A stretch of 64,000 nt of DNA from the NCBI RefSeq assembly GCF_000179615.1, contig NZ_AEDD01000007.1, positions 241,376 through 305,375 of the forward strand, written 5' to 3'. Of this stretch, positions 7,898 to 17,051 are shown piece after piece. This DNA is from Paenibacillus curdlanolyticus YK9. GTDB taxonomy: Bacteria > Bacillota > Bacilli > Paenibacillales > Paenibacillaceae. The stretch's first letter is position 1; every line of letters begins with the position of its first letter. The notes below the pieces were generated by a model, which worked only from the letters and a program-made list of their open reading frames with translations, did not search any database and was not told where the DNA came from. The translations under genes and the position numbers were made by a program.

Positions 7898-9250
7898 TTA
7901 AAATTCGGAGAAGCTCGTAATCGATTTGCCCGGCAGCGTAACCTGCACCGAGCCGCTCGTGACAGTCAAATCCGCCAGCTTCGCCAAGCTTTCCGTCGCG
8001 CTCGTGCGTCTGCCTGACAGCTTTGCCATCGTCAGACCGGATAAAGTCGTCGTAATCGCGCTGCTGCTGTTGTTGATGATGACGACCGACGCCCTTCCCG
8101 TTGCATTCGTCCCGGCAACGGATATAAGATTGCTGTCGCTTGAGGAGGCCAGCACCCGCGTATCGCCCGGACGCAAGTATCGGCTGAATTGCCCCAAAGC
8201 GTAGAGCCGCTTATTGACGGCATACGTATCATTCGGCTGCAGATTGATCAGCCCTTCTCCGGTCGTATTGGACGCCGGATTGACCGCCCACCAATACAGC
8301 CAGCCCCGCTCGCCCCGCTTCAAATCGGCAGCGATCATATTCGCCCACTTCAAGCCGTCCGTAATCGTCGGATCGTTCGGATTTTGAAAATCGCATACCT
8401 CCGTGCTTAGCGTCGGCTTGCCGAAATGGTTCACATCCGTATAGGCTCCGTAATCGTGCACCGATACGAAGTCCAGCTTGTTTCGCGTAGCCTCGCTCAG
8501 GTTCACCATGTAATTGTTCGAGGCGGTTCGGTTCGAGCCCTCCGGCGCACCGACCAGCACTCCTTGATTGAGGCTATGAATGGCGTCCGCCGCTTTGGCC
8601 AGCACGGTGTCCATCTCCTGATTCGTATATTGCGCCGATGCATACGGTGTCGCCAAATCCGGCTCGTTCTGGACGCTGACCCATTTGATATTGAAGCCTA
8701 ACGTATTGCGATAGTAGTCGACGTACGACTTCAAGTAATTCGCGAATTTGTCGTAGTTGCCGGGCAGCAGATGTCCGCCGTTATTCGGCGAGCCGTTGTC
8801 CTTCATCCATCCGGGCGGGCTCCACGGAACGGCGTAGAACTGGTTCATGCCGCGGTTTTCAGCCTCCTGCGCGAACCATCGCTGATGTCCGTCGGTATTC
8901 CAGTCATAGACGCCGTCCGCAGGCATGAACGTTCGCTGGACTGCGTCCTGAGCCGACGTATACGGGTTAATCTCAAGCCTGACGATCGACAAGCCGGCAT
9001 TCGTATCGTCGCTTCGGAACAGCTTATCCAAAATTTCGGCCTGCACGCCCGCACTGTAGTTCGTTTTCAGCTCGTTGACCGGGTGATTCGCCGACGCCCC
9101 GAAGCCCCATATCGCCTGATAGGTCGTGCTCTTGTAGATCGTTACCGTGCTGGTGGCCGCATGTGCCTTGGGCATAATAGGCGACTGCAGCAGCAGTGCC
9201 AGGGCGAGGGGCGCCGCAAGCCACCTCTTTCTCGCAATTCGAGCCTTCAT
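7898..9250 (-). CDS. Secreted GH30 glycoside hydrolase, probable glucuronoxylanase
   Basis: A 450-residue secreted enzyme. The ATG at 9250 was chosen because GGGAGG lies 9 bases upstream and a clear signal peptide follows (basic MKARIARKR, hydrophobic LAAPLALALLL, cleavage after AHA near residue 31). Clan GH-A motifs of family 30 are present: WGFGASANHPVNEL, VPWSPPGWMK, the acid/base E196 in VSVQNEPD and the nucleophile E284 in LSTEVCDF, then WLYWWAVNP. The C-terminal beta domain (about 370-450) is the side domain usual in GH30. The family covers glucuronoxylanases and beta-1,6-galactanases. The neighbouring GH10 xylanase favours xylan, but the subfamily cannot be fixed by eye. It has its own terminator and an upstream cre site, so it is probably a single transcript repressed by glucose. 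Confidence 0.85.
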   Translation of the reverse strand: MKARIARKRWLAAPLALALLLQSPIMPKAHAATSTVTIYKSTTYQAIWGFGASANHPVNELKTNYSAGVQAEILDKLFRSDDTNAGLSIVRLEINPYTSAQDAVQRTFMPADGVYDWNTDGHQRWFAQEAENRGMNQFYAVPWSPPGWMKDNGSPNNGGHLLPGNYDKFANYLKSYVDYYRNTLGFNIKWVSVQNEPDLATPYASAQYTNQEMDTVLAKAADAIHSLNQGVLVGAPEGSNRTASNNYMVNLSEATRNKLDFVSVHDYGAYTDVNHFGKPTLSTEVCDFQNPNDPTITDGLKWANMIAADLKRGERGWLYWWAVNPASNTTGEGLINLQPNDTYAVNKRLYALGQFSRYLRPGDTRVLASSSDSNLISVAGTNATGRASVVIINNSSSAITTTLSGLTMAKLSGRRTSATESLAKLADLTVTSGSVQVTLPGKSITSFSEF

Positions 9251-9292
9251 TACTGTTAACCTCCCTATTCCGTTCTTGCCTCTTATATTAAA

Positions 9293-9308
9293 TTGGAATC
9301 GTTTACAA
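9293..9308 (-). promoter_or_regulatory. cre site upstream of the GH30 gene
   Basis: On the minus strand the site reads TTGTAAACGATTCCAA, a full match to the CcpA consensus WTGNAANCGNWNNCWW. It lies about 43 bases before the GH30 start, next to a possible -10 TATAAG, so CcpA binding should block transcription when preferred sugars are present. Confidence 0.75.
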
Positions 9309-9428
9309 GTAACTGTGGCGAAAAGCCGATTTACTGCATGGATCGTATGCAATTGCAGGCGGCTGCGGCGCCTTGATCGAGACTCGAACCGTGTGGACAA
9401 TTCGTTTGGGAGTATTGGCCGCCGTCCG

Positions 9429-10571
9429 TCACCGCTTGCCTGCGAACTTTCTCCGATAGACGATCGGATTCATGCCGTGAATCTTCTTGAACACTCTCGA
9501 AAAATGAATGCTGTTCTCGTAGCCGACGCGCAGCGCAATCTCGTAGCTCTTCAAGGAGGTAGACAGCAGCAGCTCTCTTGCCGCCCGCATCCGAATATCG
9601 ATGCAATAAGCCCAAATCGTCATGCCCGTATGCGATTTGAACAGCTTTGCCATATGCCCCCGGCTGACCGCGACACGGGCGGCCAGCTCGTCCAAGGTAA
9701 CACGGCGCGCGTAATTCGCCTCAATGTACGACTTGATTCCGCTGACGGGGTCATCCTTCGTCTGCATGTAGGCTTGCGCCGCCTCCGCAATCATGCCATT
9801 GGCCGCATGCTCCAGCCATTCCACAGCCTGCAGGCGGTAATGCCGCCTCGCATCCTCGCGCTTCAGCGGCTGAGCAGCGGGTTGCGGCGGCTCCGCTGGT
9901 GCCCGCGACTGAGGCTGAGGGCGCTGCGGCTTCACGGAAGCAGCGGACGCTGCTGCATCCGTGACCGCGACACCCTGCTTCTTCAGCTCGTTAGCCGCAA
10001 AACGCGTCCATGCTTGCGCGAGCTCGCCGAGCGGCTCAAATCGCTCACCCGTCCACGCCTCCAGCATCGCCAGCGTGTCGACGATGATGACGGGCAGCAC
10101 ATGCGCGTGCACCGACGCAACCGCCTCCAGCCATCGCTCCAGCATGCTCCGATGGTGAGACAAATGGGCCAGCATGAGCTGATTAGCTTCATGCCTGCGA
10201 GCGACGGCGATTTGCCCGCGTACCTGACGGACAGCTTCCGCCAAATCGCCGAGCGCCACCGGATTGGACAGGCCCCTCACGCCCTGCTGCCCAGTCGGCT
10301 GGGAGAGACTATGCACAGCATCCCCGTGTATTAGTGCGATGCCGCACATCTCTGGGTAATAGAGATGGATGTCGTTCAGCAATCGCTGCCATCCCGCAAC
10401 CGAGGTGCTGATCATACAAATATCCGCATAATGCTGGCGCAGCCACGGCTGGGCTTGTTCACTGTCGGCTATGAAGGCGTCAATCGAAACCCCATCTATT
10501 GCCGCCAGCGTCTCCGTTATCCGTATCAAATTCGTTTCATCCCCATCGACAAGCACGATTCGATCGTTCAT
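9429..10571 (-). CDS. AraC-family regulator with degenerate receiver domain
   Basis: A 380-residue regulator. The start at 10571 (ATG) has AGGGGAG at 9 bases; a longer version would need a TTG inside that ribosome site. Residues 1-120 follow a receiver pattern (IVLVDGDE at 4-11) but the phosphoacceptor position reads DICMIS, with Ser55 instead of Asp, and the usual Lys-Pro near residue 105 reads SNP. A Pro/Gln/Ala-rich linker (about 220-245) leads to an AraC double helix-turn-helix (RVTLDELAARVAVSRGHMAKLF, then SYEIALRVGYENSIHFSRVF). It lies between the two xylanase genes and is the natural local regulator candidate, probably working without phosphorylation. Its ribosome site follows the GH10 terminator immediately and no separate promoter is obvious. 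Confidence 0.85.
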   Translation of the reverse strand: MNDRIVLVDGDETNLIRITETLAAIDGVSIDAFIADSEQAQPWLRQHYADICMISTSVAGWQRLLNDIHLYYPEMCGIALIHGDAVHSLSQPTGQQGVRGLSNPVALGDLAEAVRQVRGQIAVARRHEANQLMLAHLSHHRSMLERWLEAVASVHAHVLPVIIVDTLAMLEAWTGERFEPLGELAQAWTRFAANELKKQGVAVTDAAASAASVKPQRPQPQSRAPAEPPQPAAQPLKREDARRHYRLQAVEWLEHAANGMIAEAAQAYMQTKDDPVSGIKSYIEANYARRVTLDELAARVAVSRGHMAKLFKSHTGMTIWAYCIDIRMRAARELLLSTSLKSYEIALRVGYENSIHFSRVFKKIHGMNPIVYRRKFAGKR

Positions 10572-10590
10572 CGCTTCGGTCTCCCCTAAC

Positions 10591-10630
10591 AAAAGCGCCG
10601 TGCCAACGTAAAATCATCGGCACGGCGCTT
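10591..10630 (-). terminator. Terminator of the GH10 xylanase gene
   Basis: AAGCGCCGTGCC pairs perfectly with GGCACGGCGCTT around a 16-base loop, followed on the minus strand by TTTTG. It begins 11 bases after the GH10 stop, and its T-run merges into the ribosome site of the downstream AraC gene, so read-through may control that regulator. Confidence 0.88.
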
Positions 10631-10640
10631 AGGCTTATAT

Positions 10641-13600
10641 TTAACGATAGACGTAGTTGAATAGGCGATAGACTAGGACAGCAGCTTCCGCCCGCGTCGT
10701 CGTGCGCTTCGGCTCGATGCGACTATCGCTGCCTTGCGCCAATCCGGCCTTCACCATTGCCGCAACTGCGCTGGAAGCATACGGCGACACTTGTCCGCGA
10801 TCGCCGTATGGCGACAGCTCCAGCCCGGATGCTGCAGGCAGACTCCGGCCTGTATGCTTCAAGGCGTTGGCTGCGATGACTAGCATCTCCTGCCTTGTGA
10901 TCGGCGCGGTCGGGCGGAATTGCCCGTCTCCCCCGCCGCTGACGATGCCGAGCGCATAAGCGGTTGACACCGCATCGTAGTAGTAGGCACGTTCGGACAC
11001 GTCTTGGAATACGGCGTCATGCGCCCCTTTCGATGCCCCAATGAGACCAAGCGCTTCGATCACAAGCTTCGTGAAGTCGGCGCGGCTGACGTTCGCTTTC
11101 GGCTGGAACGCACTCGGCGATACGCCGTTAACGATGCCCCTCGCAGCGAGCGCCTGGATCGCTTGCTTCGCCCAAGCGACCGAGCCTAAATCTTCGAACG
11201 CTGCGGCGTAATACGCAACGACGAACCGTCCGAACTGGCTCGTCTCGAACGTCACTTGGCTGGTTGCCGCATCATAGAAACCGCTTGGCACCAGCACAGC
11301 GCGGCCGAGCTCGTCGATGCGCCAGACGGAAACCGCTTCAACGTCCTGCTTATCGGTCAGCTGGTACGGAATCCGCACCTGCACAGCTGCGCCCTTATTG
11401 CTATATGCTAAAGCTTCTCCGCCGGATATCACCTGCAGCTCCAGCGCAGGACCGGCGGTTCCTTTCACGTTGGCCTGCTGCGGCAGCCCCGCTTCCGCAA
11501 TGCTGATCGTAACCGAATCTCGCTGCATCGCCGCCGCGTTGTTCGCAAGCATATTTCCCGGAAGCACGAAGCTTCCGATCGGCGTGACCAGCGTGATCCG
11601 CTTATCTTTGCCACTGCGGCTTAGAACGTCAGTCGGCAGCTCGAACGCATACCCCTTCACAGCAGCTTCCGCCGGGGCGGGCAGCGCAATCGCGATGGTC
11701 CGACCGCCATCCGCATCTTCGCTCGTTTGGGCGAAAGCTTGCGCGATCGTGTCCCTGCCGACAATCACCGCAGCCTTCCCGTTTACCGGCTTAACGCCGG
11801 ATACGTGAATCGTCGCTTGCCCATCGTCCGACAGCGTAATCGGCCATCCCGCTCCACCGGTCGGAGGCGTTACAGGCGTTGTCGACGCCTTCAGCGTCTT
11901 CACAGTCAACGACGGACCGCCGCTCGTCCAGTTGTTCAGAGGATCAGCCGCTTCCACCTTAAAAACGTACTCCATGTTCGGCTGTAGCCCGTCGACAAAC
12001 CAAGTCGCTGCCGAAGGCGAACCGATCAACTGGCCGTTCATGTACACATTGTACAAGCCAATGCCCAGCGGATCGGAAGCCCCTGTCCACGTTAACGTCA
12101 TCGACGTCGACGTGATGCCGCTCGCCGTCAGCACGCTGTTGCCATACCAGGACGGAGGTGTCGTATCGACCGGAATCGGAATGTCCGGGTCGTTCGTGCG
12201 TAGGCTGCCCGGCGTCCGGTTGCCGATCGCATCTACTGCCTCAACGCGGTAGACGGCCGTACTGTCCGGCGCACCGCTGATCGTATAGCTCGTCTTATCG
12301 CCGCTGACCGATGCGATCCAACCACTGGCGCTGTAAATGTCATAGCGGCTGACGCCCGCATTGTCCACCGCCTCGTCCCATTGCAGCAAAGTGCGGTCTG
12401 CATCCGGCGACGCCGTCATGCGGGAGCCCGTCGGCCAGACGGGTGCGATGCTGTCATACGCCAATGTTCGCGTCGGCTCGCTTGCCAACGGCGTCGACGT
12501 GTTGCCTGCCGCATCGACGGCAACGACCGAGAATGTGTACGTCGTATTCGCTTCGAGCCCTTGGATGTAGTAGCGCGTAGCGGTGCCTCTCAATTCTGCC
12601 GCCAGCGAATCGCCGCGATAGATCCGATAAGCGGTTATCCCCGTGTTGTCGGTCGCCGCAGGCCATTGCAGCAGCGCCCCCGTATCGCTCACATGAGAGA
12701 CGGTTAGCGCGCTATCGGCCGCCCATGCCGGAGCCTCAGCGTCCGGCGCGGCCGTTGTGACATGGAAGTCGATCGCCGCCGACTCATTCCCCGCCTTGTC
12801 TAGTGCGGCCAGCTTGAGCGCCGTAACGGCTCCTGCCGAAAGGCCCTGAATCGCGTAGGACGTCACATTCCCCGCAATTGTCGCCGCCAGCTCACTGCCT
12901 GCATAAATGCGATATTGAGCGACGCCATAGTTATCCTCGGCAGCCGTCCAATGAAGCGAAGCGCCATCTCGGCTCTCAGCCGTCACGATGACCTCGGCGC
13001 CTTGCGGCCATGTCGGAGCTATGGCATCCGCGCCTGGCGTCGTCGCTTGCACCGAAGGGCCGCCCGTGCTTTCCTGCACCGCATCGAACGCCTCTACCCG
13101 GAAGTCGTACGAAGAGGACGGCGTCAAACCAGTTGCCGTGAAGGCCGTCCTGTCGGCCCCAACCGTTCCAATGAGCGCACCATCCCGGTAAATGCGGTAG
13201 CCATTAATGCCTCGCTGATCGGAAGCGCCTGACCAGCTCAGCTTAACGCTGTCCGGCTGCGCATCCAACGCGGTCAAGCTGCCGCCCGTCCATGCCGGAG
13301 CGACGGTATCGATAGCAGGCGCCTCGGTGCTTACGGACAAATAAGGCCATTGCGCCGCATTCGCGGCTTCCTTGGATGGGAAATCGACGTTCTGGTCGCT
13401 CCATGCGTCGTCTTGCACCAGGAAGCTGACGTATTGGTCCCCATTTGCTTCCGAAACGACGTAGTCGGTGACCGGGACGCTTTTCCAAAAGCCTTGATTG
13501 CGAATGATCGAATTGCCGAGCTTCGTGCCCTGCGCCGGTTTATTCGCCCAGTTGATGGACGTCTCCGTCCATTGATCTCCTGTAGCGTACACATCCATGG

Positions 13601-16600
13601 CAATGTCCATGTTCGCCGTTTGGACGGCTGACACGTACATATTGAGCGACGCCTCATAAATATTGCCCGTTACGGCGGATAGCGGGAATTTCATGTACAC
13701 CCTTCTGTTGTTGCCCGTGTTTTTGTTCTGCTCGCTGCCGGACACGCCCGCCGCGTTCTTATAGCGAAGATAATTCAAGTTGTTCGTCGTGCCCGCCCCG
13801 CCGAATACGGCAGGCGCTTGCGCGAAGGCATCGTCGCTCGGATACACCTTATGCGTTTCCCGCACAAGGCCCTGCGATGTCCGCACGGTCAAAGCGGGCC
13901 CGTCAGAGGAAGCGTTGCCGCTCGCGTCCACCGCCTCGATGCGGAACGTATAGGCGTGGTCGGCCGCCAAATTTGCAACAGCGTACGAAGAAGCGTCAGC
14001 AGCAGCCGTGCCAAGCAGCGCGCCGTCCTGATAAATGCGGTACTGGGCAACGCCCGTGTTGTCTTGCGCCGCAGACCAATTCAACGTGACGCCGCGATCC
14101 GTCAGCGCAGCATACTGCAAGCGTCTCGTATCCGGCCACGTTGGCGCTTCGGCATCACTACCCGTCAATGTCGTGGCTGCTACGCTCGGGCCGCTGTCTG
14201 ACCAGTTGTTTCCGGCGTCGCCCGCCTCGACCCGGAACGTATAAGACGTATTAGGTTTCAGTCCTTCGACGCGGAACCTTGTCGTATCCGCAGGCAGCGT
14301 CACGATCTCTTCATTTCCCTCAAACAGCCGGTAGGCCGTGACGCCGCGGGCGTCCTGCGCGGATGTCCAAGCGAGCGTCAGCCCGTCCGGGGATAGCTCG
14401 GATGCCGTTAAAGCAGGCGCGTTCCACGTTGGGCTTGCCGTATCGCTTGCCCCTAACGTCCGGAATGCGGCAAGCGGCCCGCCCACGGAAATATTGCCGC
14501 TCTGATCCTTCACCTCGACACGAACCGTATACGGCGCATATGCCGTTAATCCCGTCAGCTTATAGCTGAGCTCGTTCGTTTCCCCGGCGTATTTGCCATT
14601 CACATAGAGTCGGTAGCTTGCTGCCGCTACGTTATCAACAGCGCGCGGCCACGTAATCGTCGCTTCATGCTGTCCTAGCTCGGTTACCGTCAAATACGAG
14701 CCTTTCTTCCAGCCCGGCTTCGTATCGTCGTCTCCGGCAGCCGTATTGGCGCGAATCGGCTGGCTCGCTGCCGATGGATTGCCATCGGCGTCAACTGCCA
14801 CAATTGTGAACGTGTAAGCTTGACCTTTCGTCAGGTTCGTTACGTCGTATGCGGTCACATCGGAAGGAACCTGCTTCGCCAAGCTGCCGTTTTGATAAAT
14901 AAGGTAATGATCGACTCCCTTGTTATCGTAGGCTTCCGGCCATGCCAGCGATACGGAAGTGGGCGATGCTTCCGATGCCGCAAAGGCACTGCCATACGGC
15001 CATACCGGAGCGGTGATGTCCGCGCCCGCACTCGGGATAGGGAGCGGCACGAACGGCTTGAGCTCGTTGTTCGCCTGCTCGCCGAGCGTAATGGTAACTT
15101 TGTTCGCTTCCCCTTTCGCCAGCGATGCATGCAGCGTCTGCACCTCTCCGCCATAGCTCGCCGTCACGTCATATTCGCCATAGAAGCCGCGCGTCTTATA
15201 CGCGCCGTTCGCATCAGTAGCGCCCTGCACATCCGTCCACCACTCATCATAGATGAGCCTGCGCCATTCTTCGCCTGACGGCTTCAGCGTCCAATCGGCT
15301 CGGAACAGCGGCGCGTTATTTTGCCAGTGCGCACCATCCCAGAAGCCCCACATCATAAAGGATTGCACGTTCGGGTGGCTGAACGCAGCAATCAGAATGT
15401 CCCGCGTAAACTGCGCTTGAATGTCCTCGCGCGGCGAGTTCATGTCAAATTCGGTAATGGCGATTTCATTCGCATATTGGGTGAAATGCGTAAGCTGGTC
15501 GTAAAATTTCATCGGGCTCACCGGCGTGCTGCCGAAATGCGCTTGAATGCCAACGCCGTCCAGCGGCGCGCCTTGATCCTTCATCGCCTGAAGGAAATTG
15601 GAAAACTTCCCGATGACAGGCGCGTCCAGCCCCAGAATTTGCGTCTCGTTAATGTAAAGCTTGGCGTTCGGTTCGGCCTCCTTGGCAAATTTCAGCCAAT
15701 CGGCAGCGATCGCATCGCCGTAAACGCCGCGAATCATGGAATTGGCAGTCGGTTCATTAATGACGTCCCAATCGAAGAGACGCCCTTTGAAGTAGCCCGC
15801 CACTTCGTCCATATGATCCCGAATGCGTTTGTTCAACGCTTCTTTATCGCCGACCATTCCGGGAATATCGCCCGGCACGCGGGTCTGTCCATCCCAAATG
15901 AGCGTATGCCCGCGCACGTCGAAGCCGTTCTCGCCCAGCCAATTGTACAGCCGAACCGCGCGCGCCTTATCACTCTCCCACCACGGCCATTTCTGCTCGT
16001 TCTCCATGACAACCGCGTTGAAATTTTCCTTCAGCTTGTTTCGGTACATTTCCGCATCCGCGCCTGTTCCGAAAATCATGCTGCTGTTCACCGCGGTACC
16101 GAAATGAAAATCGTGCTTGGTCATCGCAACATGCACATCAGCGCCTTGAACCGGCTTGCCGTCCTTGTCCAGCACGACAACCTCAAGGTCGCCCTTGCGG
16201 TACTGCTCGATACGCTGATCGGCTTCCGCGCGCCATGGCGCGTCCGGCTCCATCCCCTCATAATAAACCGGCGTGCTCGGCAAATCGTCGATCGTTACCG
16301 CCTTCTTGTAATTGACCGCCTGCAAACCAGCGACCTCAATAATCTGCGGCTTATAGCCGAATCGCAGCGTCACCTGCGACTGATCCGCCTCCATCAATAG
16401 CGCTGCCTTGATCGGCACGAAAAACTGCTTCCACTGCGGTGGAACCGACATCGTTTCCTTAATCGATTTTTCCCACGTGCCTTCGCGCTCCATGACGAGC
16501 GTCACTTTGCCCTCCGCCGTCTCATGCGTCGAGCTGATCGTCCGTGCATAGAAGCTCGCGAGAATGACGTCGTCCTTCTCAATCGCCGCATGAATTGGCA

Positions 16601-16880
16601 TTGCGAGCTGCAGCAAATAGTCCGCAGACGGCTCCGCCGTTGTCGTCAGTCGCAGCGCCTCCGTGAACGGCTCGCCCTGCACGGCGGACTTTCCGATGCT
16701 GCCATATGCAGGAGCCTCCGGATTCAAAATGCCCTCATCGATATTCGCCTGCGACAAAATGACTTCACCGGGCGGAAGCTGGTCGACCGTCATCGCTTGC
16801 GCTTGCAACGCGTACAACGGCTGCAGCGCCAGAAGCGCCGTCAGCAGGAAAGCGAGAAACGTTTTATATTTTCTGAACAT
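10641..16880 (-). CDS. S-layer-anchored multidomain GH10 xylanase
   Basis: A 2079-residue cell-surface endo-beta-1,4-xylanase. The ATG at 16880 is preferred over one 9 bases upstream, because AGAGG abuts the earlier ATG directly but is 9 bases from this one. Signal peptide at 1-29; a CBM4/9-like domain about 35-195; GH10 barrel about 225-550 with acid/base E376 (WDVINEP) and nucleophile E477 (EIAITEFDM); four fibronectin III domains; a CBM96/DNRLRE-like domain (about 1010-1190, VYMKFPLSAVTG, INWANKP); five more FN3 domains; an uncharacterised beta-rich stretch (about 1680-1880); three SLH domains at the C-terminus binding pyruvylated wall polymer. The FN3 domains share an opening of the type DxxxPxW. 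It anchors xylan cutting at the cell surface and has a perfect cre site at its promoter. Typical for Paenibacillus but large. Confidence 0.95.
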   Translation of the reverse strand: MFRKYKTFLAFLLTALLALQPLYALQAQAMTVDQLPPGEVILSQANIDEGILNPEAPAYGSIGKSAVQGEPFTEALRLTTTAEPSADYLLQLAMPIHAAIEKDDVILASFYARTISSTHETAEGKVTLVMEREGTWEKSIKETMSVPPQWKQFFVPIKAALLMEADQSQVTLRFGYKPQIIEVAGLQAVNYKKAVTIDDLPSTPVYYEGMEPDAPWRAEADQRIEQYRKGDLEVVVLDKDGKPVQGADVHVAMTKHDFHFGTAVNSSMIFGTGADAEMYRNKLKENFNAVVMENEQKWPWWESDKARAVRLYNWLGENGFDVRGHTLIWDGQTRVPGDIPGMVGDKEALNKRIRDHMDEVAGYFKGRLFDWDVINEPTANSMIRGVYGDAIAADWLKFAKEAEPNAKLYINETQILGLDAPVIGKFSNFLQAMKDQGAPLDGVGIQAHFGSTPVSPMKFYDQLTHFTQYANEIAITEFDMNSPREDIQAQFTRDILIAAFSHPNVQSFMMWGFWDGAHWQNNAPLFRADWTLKPSGEEWRRLIYDEWWTDVQGATDANGAYKTRGFYGEYDVTASYGGEVQTLHASLAKGEANKVTITLGEQANNELKPFVPLPIPSAGADITAPVWPYGSAFAASEASPTSVSLAWPEAYDNKGVDHYLIYQNGSLAKQVPSDVTAYDVTNLTKGQAYTFTIVAVDADGNPSAASQPIRANTAAGDDDTKPGWKKGSYLTVTELGQHEATITWPRAVDNVAAASYRLYVNGKYAGETNELSYKLTGLTAYAPYTVRVEVKDQSGNISVGGPLAAFRTLGASDTASPTWNAPALTASELSPDGLTLAWTSAQDARGVTAYRLFEGNEEIVTLPADTTRFRVEGLKPNTSYTFRVEAGDAGNNWSDSGPSVAATTLTGSDAEAPTWPDTRRLQYAALTDRGVTLNWSAAQDNTGVAQYRIYQDGALLGTAAADASSYAVANLAADHAYTFRIEAVDASGNASSDGPALTVRTSQGLVRETHKVYPSDDAFAQAPAVFGGAGTTNNLNYLRYKNAAGVSGSEQNKNTGNNRRVYMKFPLSAVTGNIYEASLNMYVSAVQTANMDIAMDVYATGDQWTETSINWANKPAQGTKLGNSIIRNQGFWKSVPVTDYVVSEANGDQYVSFLVQDDAWSDQNVDFPSKEAANAAQWPYLSVSTEAPAIDTVAPAWTGGSLTALDAQPDSVKLSWSGASDQRGINGYRIYRDGALIGTVGADRTAFTATGLTPSSSYDFRVEAFDAVQESTGGPSVQATTPGADAIAPTWPQGAEVIVTAESRDGASLHWTAAEDNYGVAQYRIYAGSELAATIAGNVTSYAIQGLSAGAVTALKLAALDKAGNESAAIDFHVTTAAPDAEAPAWAADSALTVSHVSDTGALLQWPAATDNTGITAYRIYRGDSLAAELRGTATRYYIQGLEANTTYTFSVVAVDAAGNTSTPLASEPTRTLAYDSIAPVWPTGSRMTASPDADRTLLQWDEAVDNAGVSRYDIYSASGWIASVSGDKTSYTISGAPDSTAVYRVEAVDAIGNRTPGSLRTNDPDIPIPVDTTPPSWYGNSVLTASGITSTSMTLTWTGASDPLGIGLYNVYMNGQLIGSPSAATWFVDGLQPNMEYVFKVEAADPLNNWTSGGPSLTVKTLKASTTPVTPPTGGAGWPITLSDDGQATIHVSGVKPVNGKAAVIVGRDTIAQAFAQTSEDADGGRTIAIALPAPAEAAVKGYAFELPTDVLSRSGKDKRITLVTPIGSFVLPGNMLANNAAAMQRDSVTISIAEAGLPQQANVKGTAGPALELQVISGGEALAYSNKGAAVQVRIPYQLTDKQDVEAVSVWRIDELGRAVLVPSGFYDAATSQVTFETSQFGRFVVAYYAAAFEDLGSVAWAKQAIQALAARGIVNGVSPSAFQPKANVSRADFTKLVIEALGLIGASKGAHDAVFQDVSERAYYYDAVSTAYALGIVSGGGDGQFRPTAPITRQEMLVIAANALKHTGRSLPAASGLELSPYGDRGQVSPYASSAVAAMVKAGLAQGSDSRIEPKRTTTRAEAAVLVYRLFNYVYR

Positions 16881-16959
16881 ATTGCTCATCCTCTCGTTCG
16901 ATATAAGATGCCATGGTAATCGTCAATATTGCCGTTAACCGTTCGGTTGCTGACGCTGG

Positions 16960-16969
16960 TCACCTCCTT
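16960..16969 (-). promoter_or_regulatory. Orphan Shine-Dalgarno in the xylanase leader
   Basis: The minus strand reads AAGGAGGTGA, a full-length complement of the 16S rRNA tail, about 80 bases before the xylanase start. No ATG, GTG or TTG lies at a usable distance after it. The open frame through it ends at a TGA overlapping the first ATG of the xylanase gene. It could be a ribosome standby site or a leader-peptide remnant. Confidence 0.4.
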
Positions 16970-16987
16970 GCCTTGTCGCAACCAGAA

Positions 16988-17016
16988 ATTGTAAGCGCAT
17001 TCAATTTTCGTTTTAA
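16988..17016 (-). promoter_or_regulatory. GH10 promoter with overlapping cre site
   Basis: On the minus strand TTAAAA (17016-17011) and TACAAT (16993-16988) are separated by 17 bases, a reasonable sigma-A promoter. A perfect cre match, TTGAATGCGCTTACAA (16989-17004; the other strand TTGTAAGCGCATTCAA fits WTGNAANCGNWNNCWW), overlaps the -10. CcpA binding here would block initiation, giving catabolite repression of the xylanase. Confidence 0.7.
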
Positions 17017-17046
17017 AAGGAACAGACCGCTTAGGGCCTGTCCGTT
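17016..17046 (-). terminator. Possible terminator of the DUF2264 gene
   Basis: An imperfect stem (GGACAGG.CC against GG.CTGTTCC on the minus strand) is followed by TTTTAAAA. It lies just after the DUF2264 stop and before the xylanase promoter. Mismatches make it less certain than the other terminators here. Confidence 0.4.
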
Positions 17047-17051
17047 GCCAG

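Noticed and set aside
9147..10334. 395-residue open frame on the plus strand
   Set aside because: Antisense to the GH30 start and the AraC regulator, which have clear motifs; its composition is a mirror of high-GC codons and it has no family signature.
15321..16400. 359-residue plus-strand open frame
   Set aside because: Antisense to the GH10 catalytic domain; Arg/His-rich, no motif, no ribosome site.
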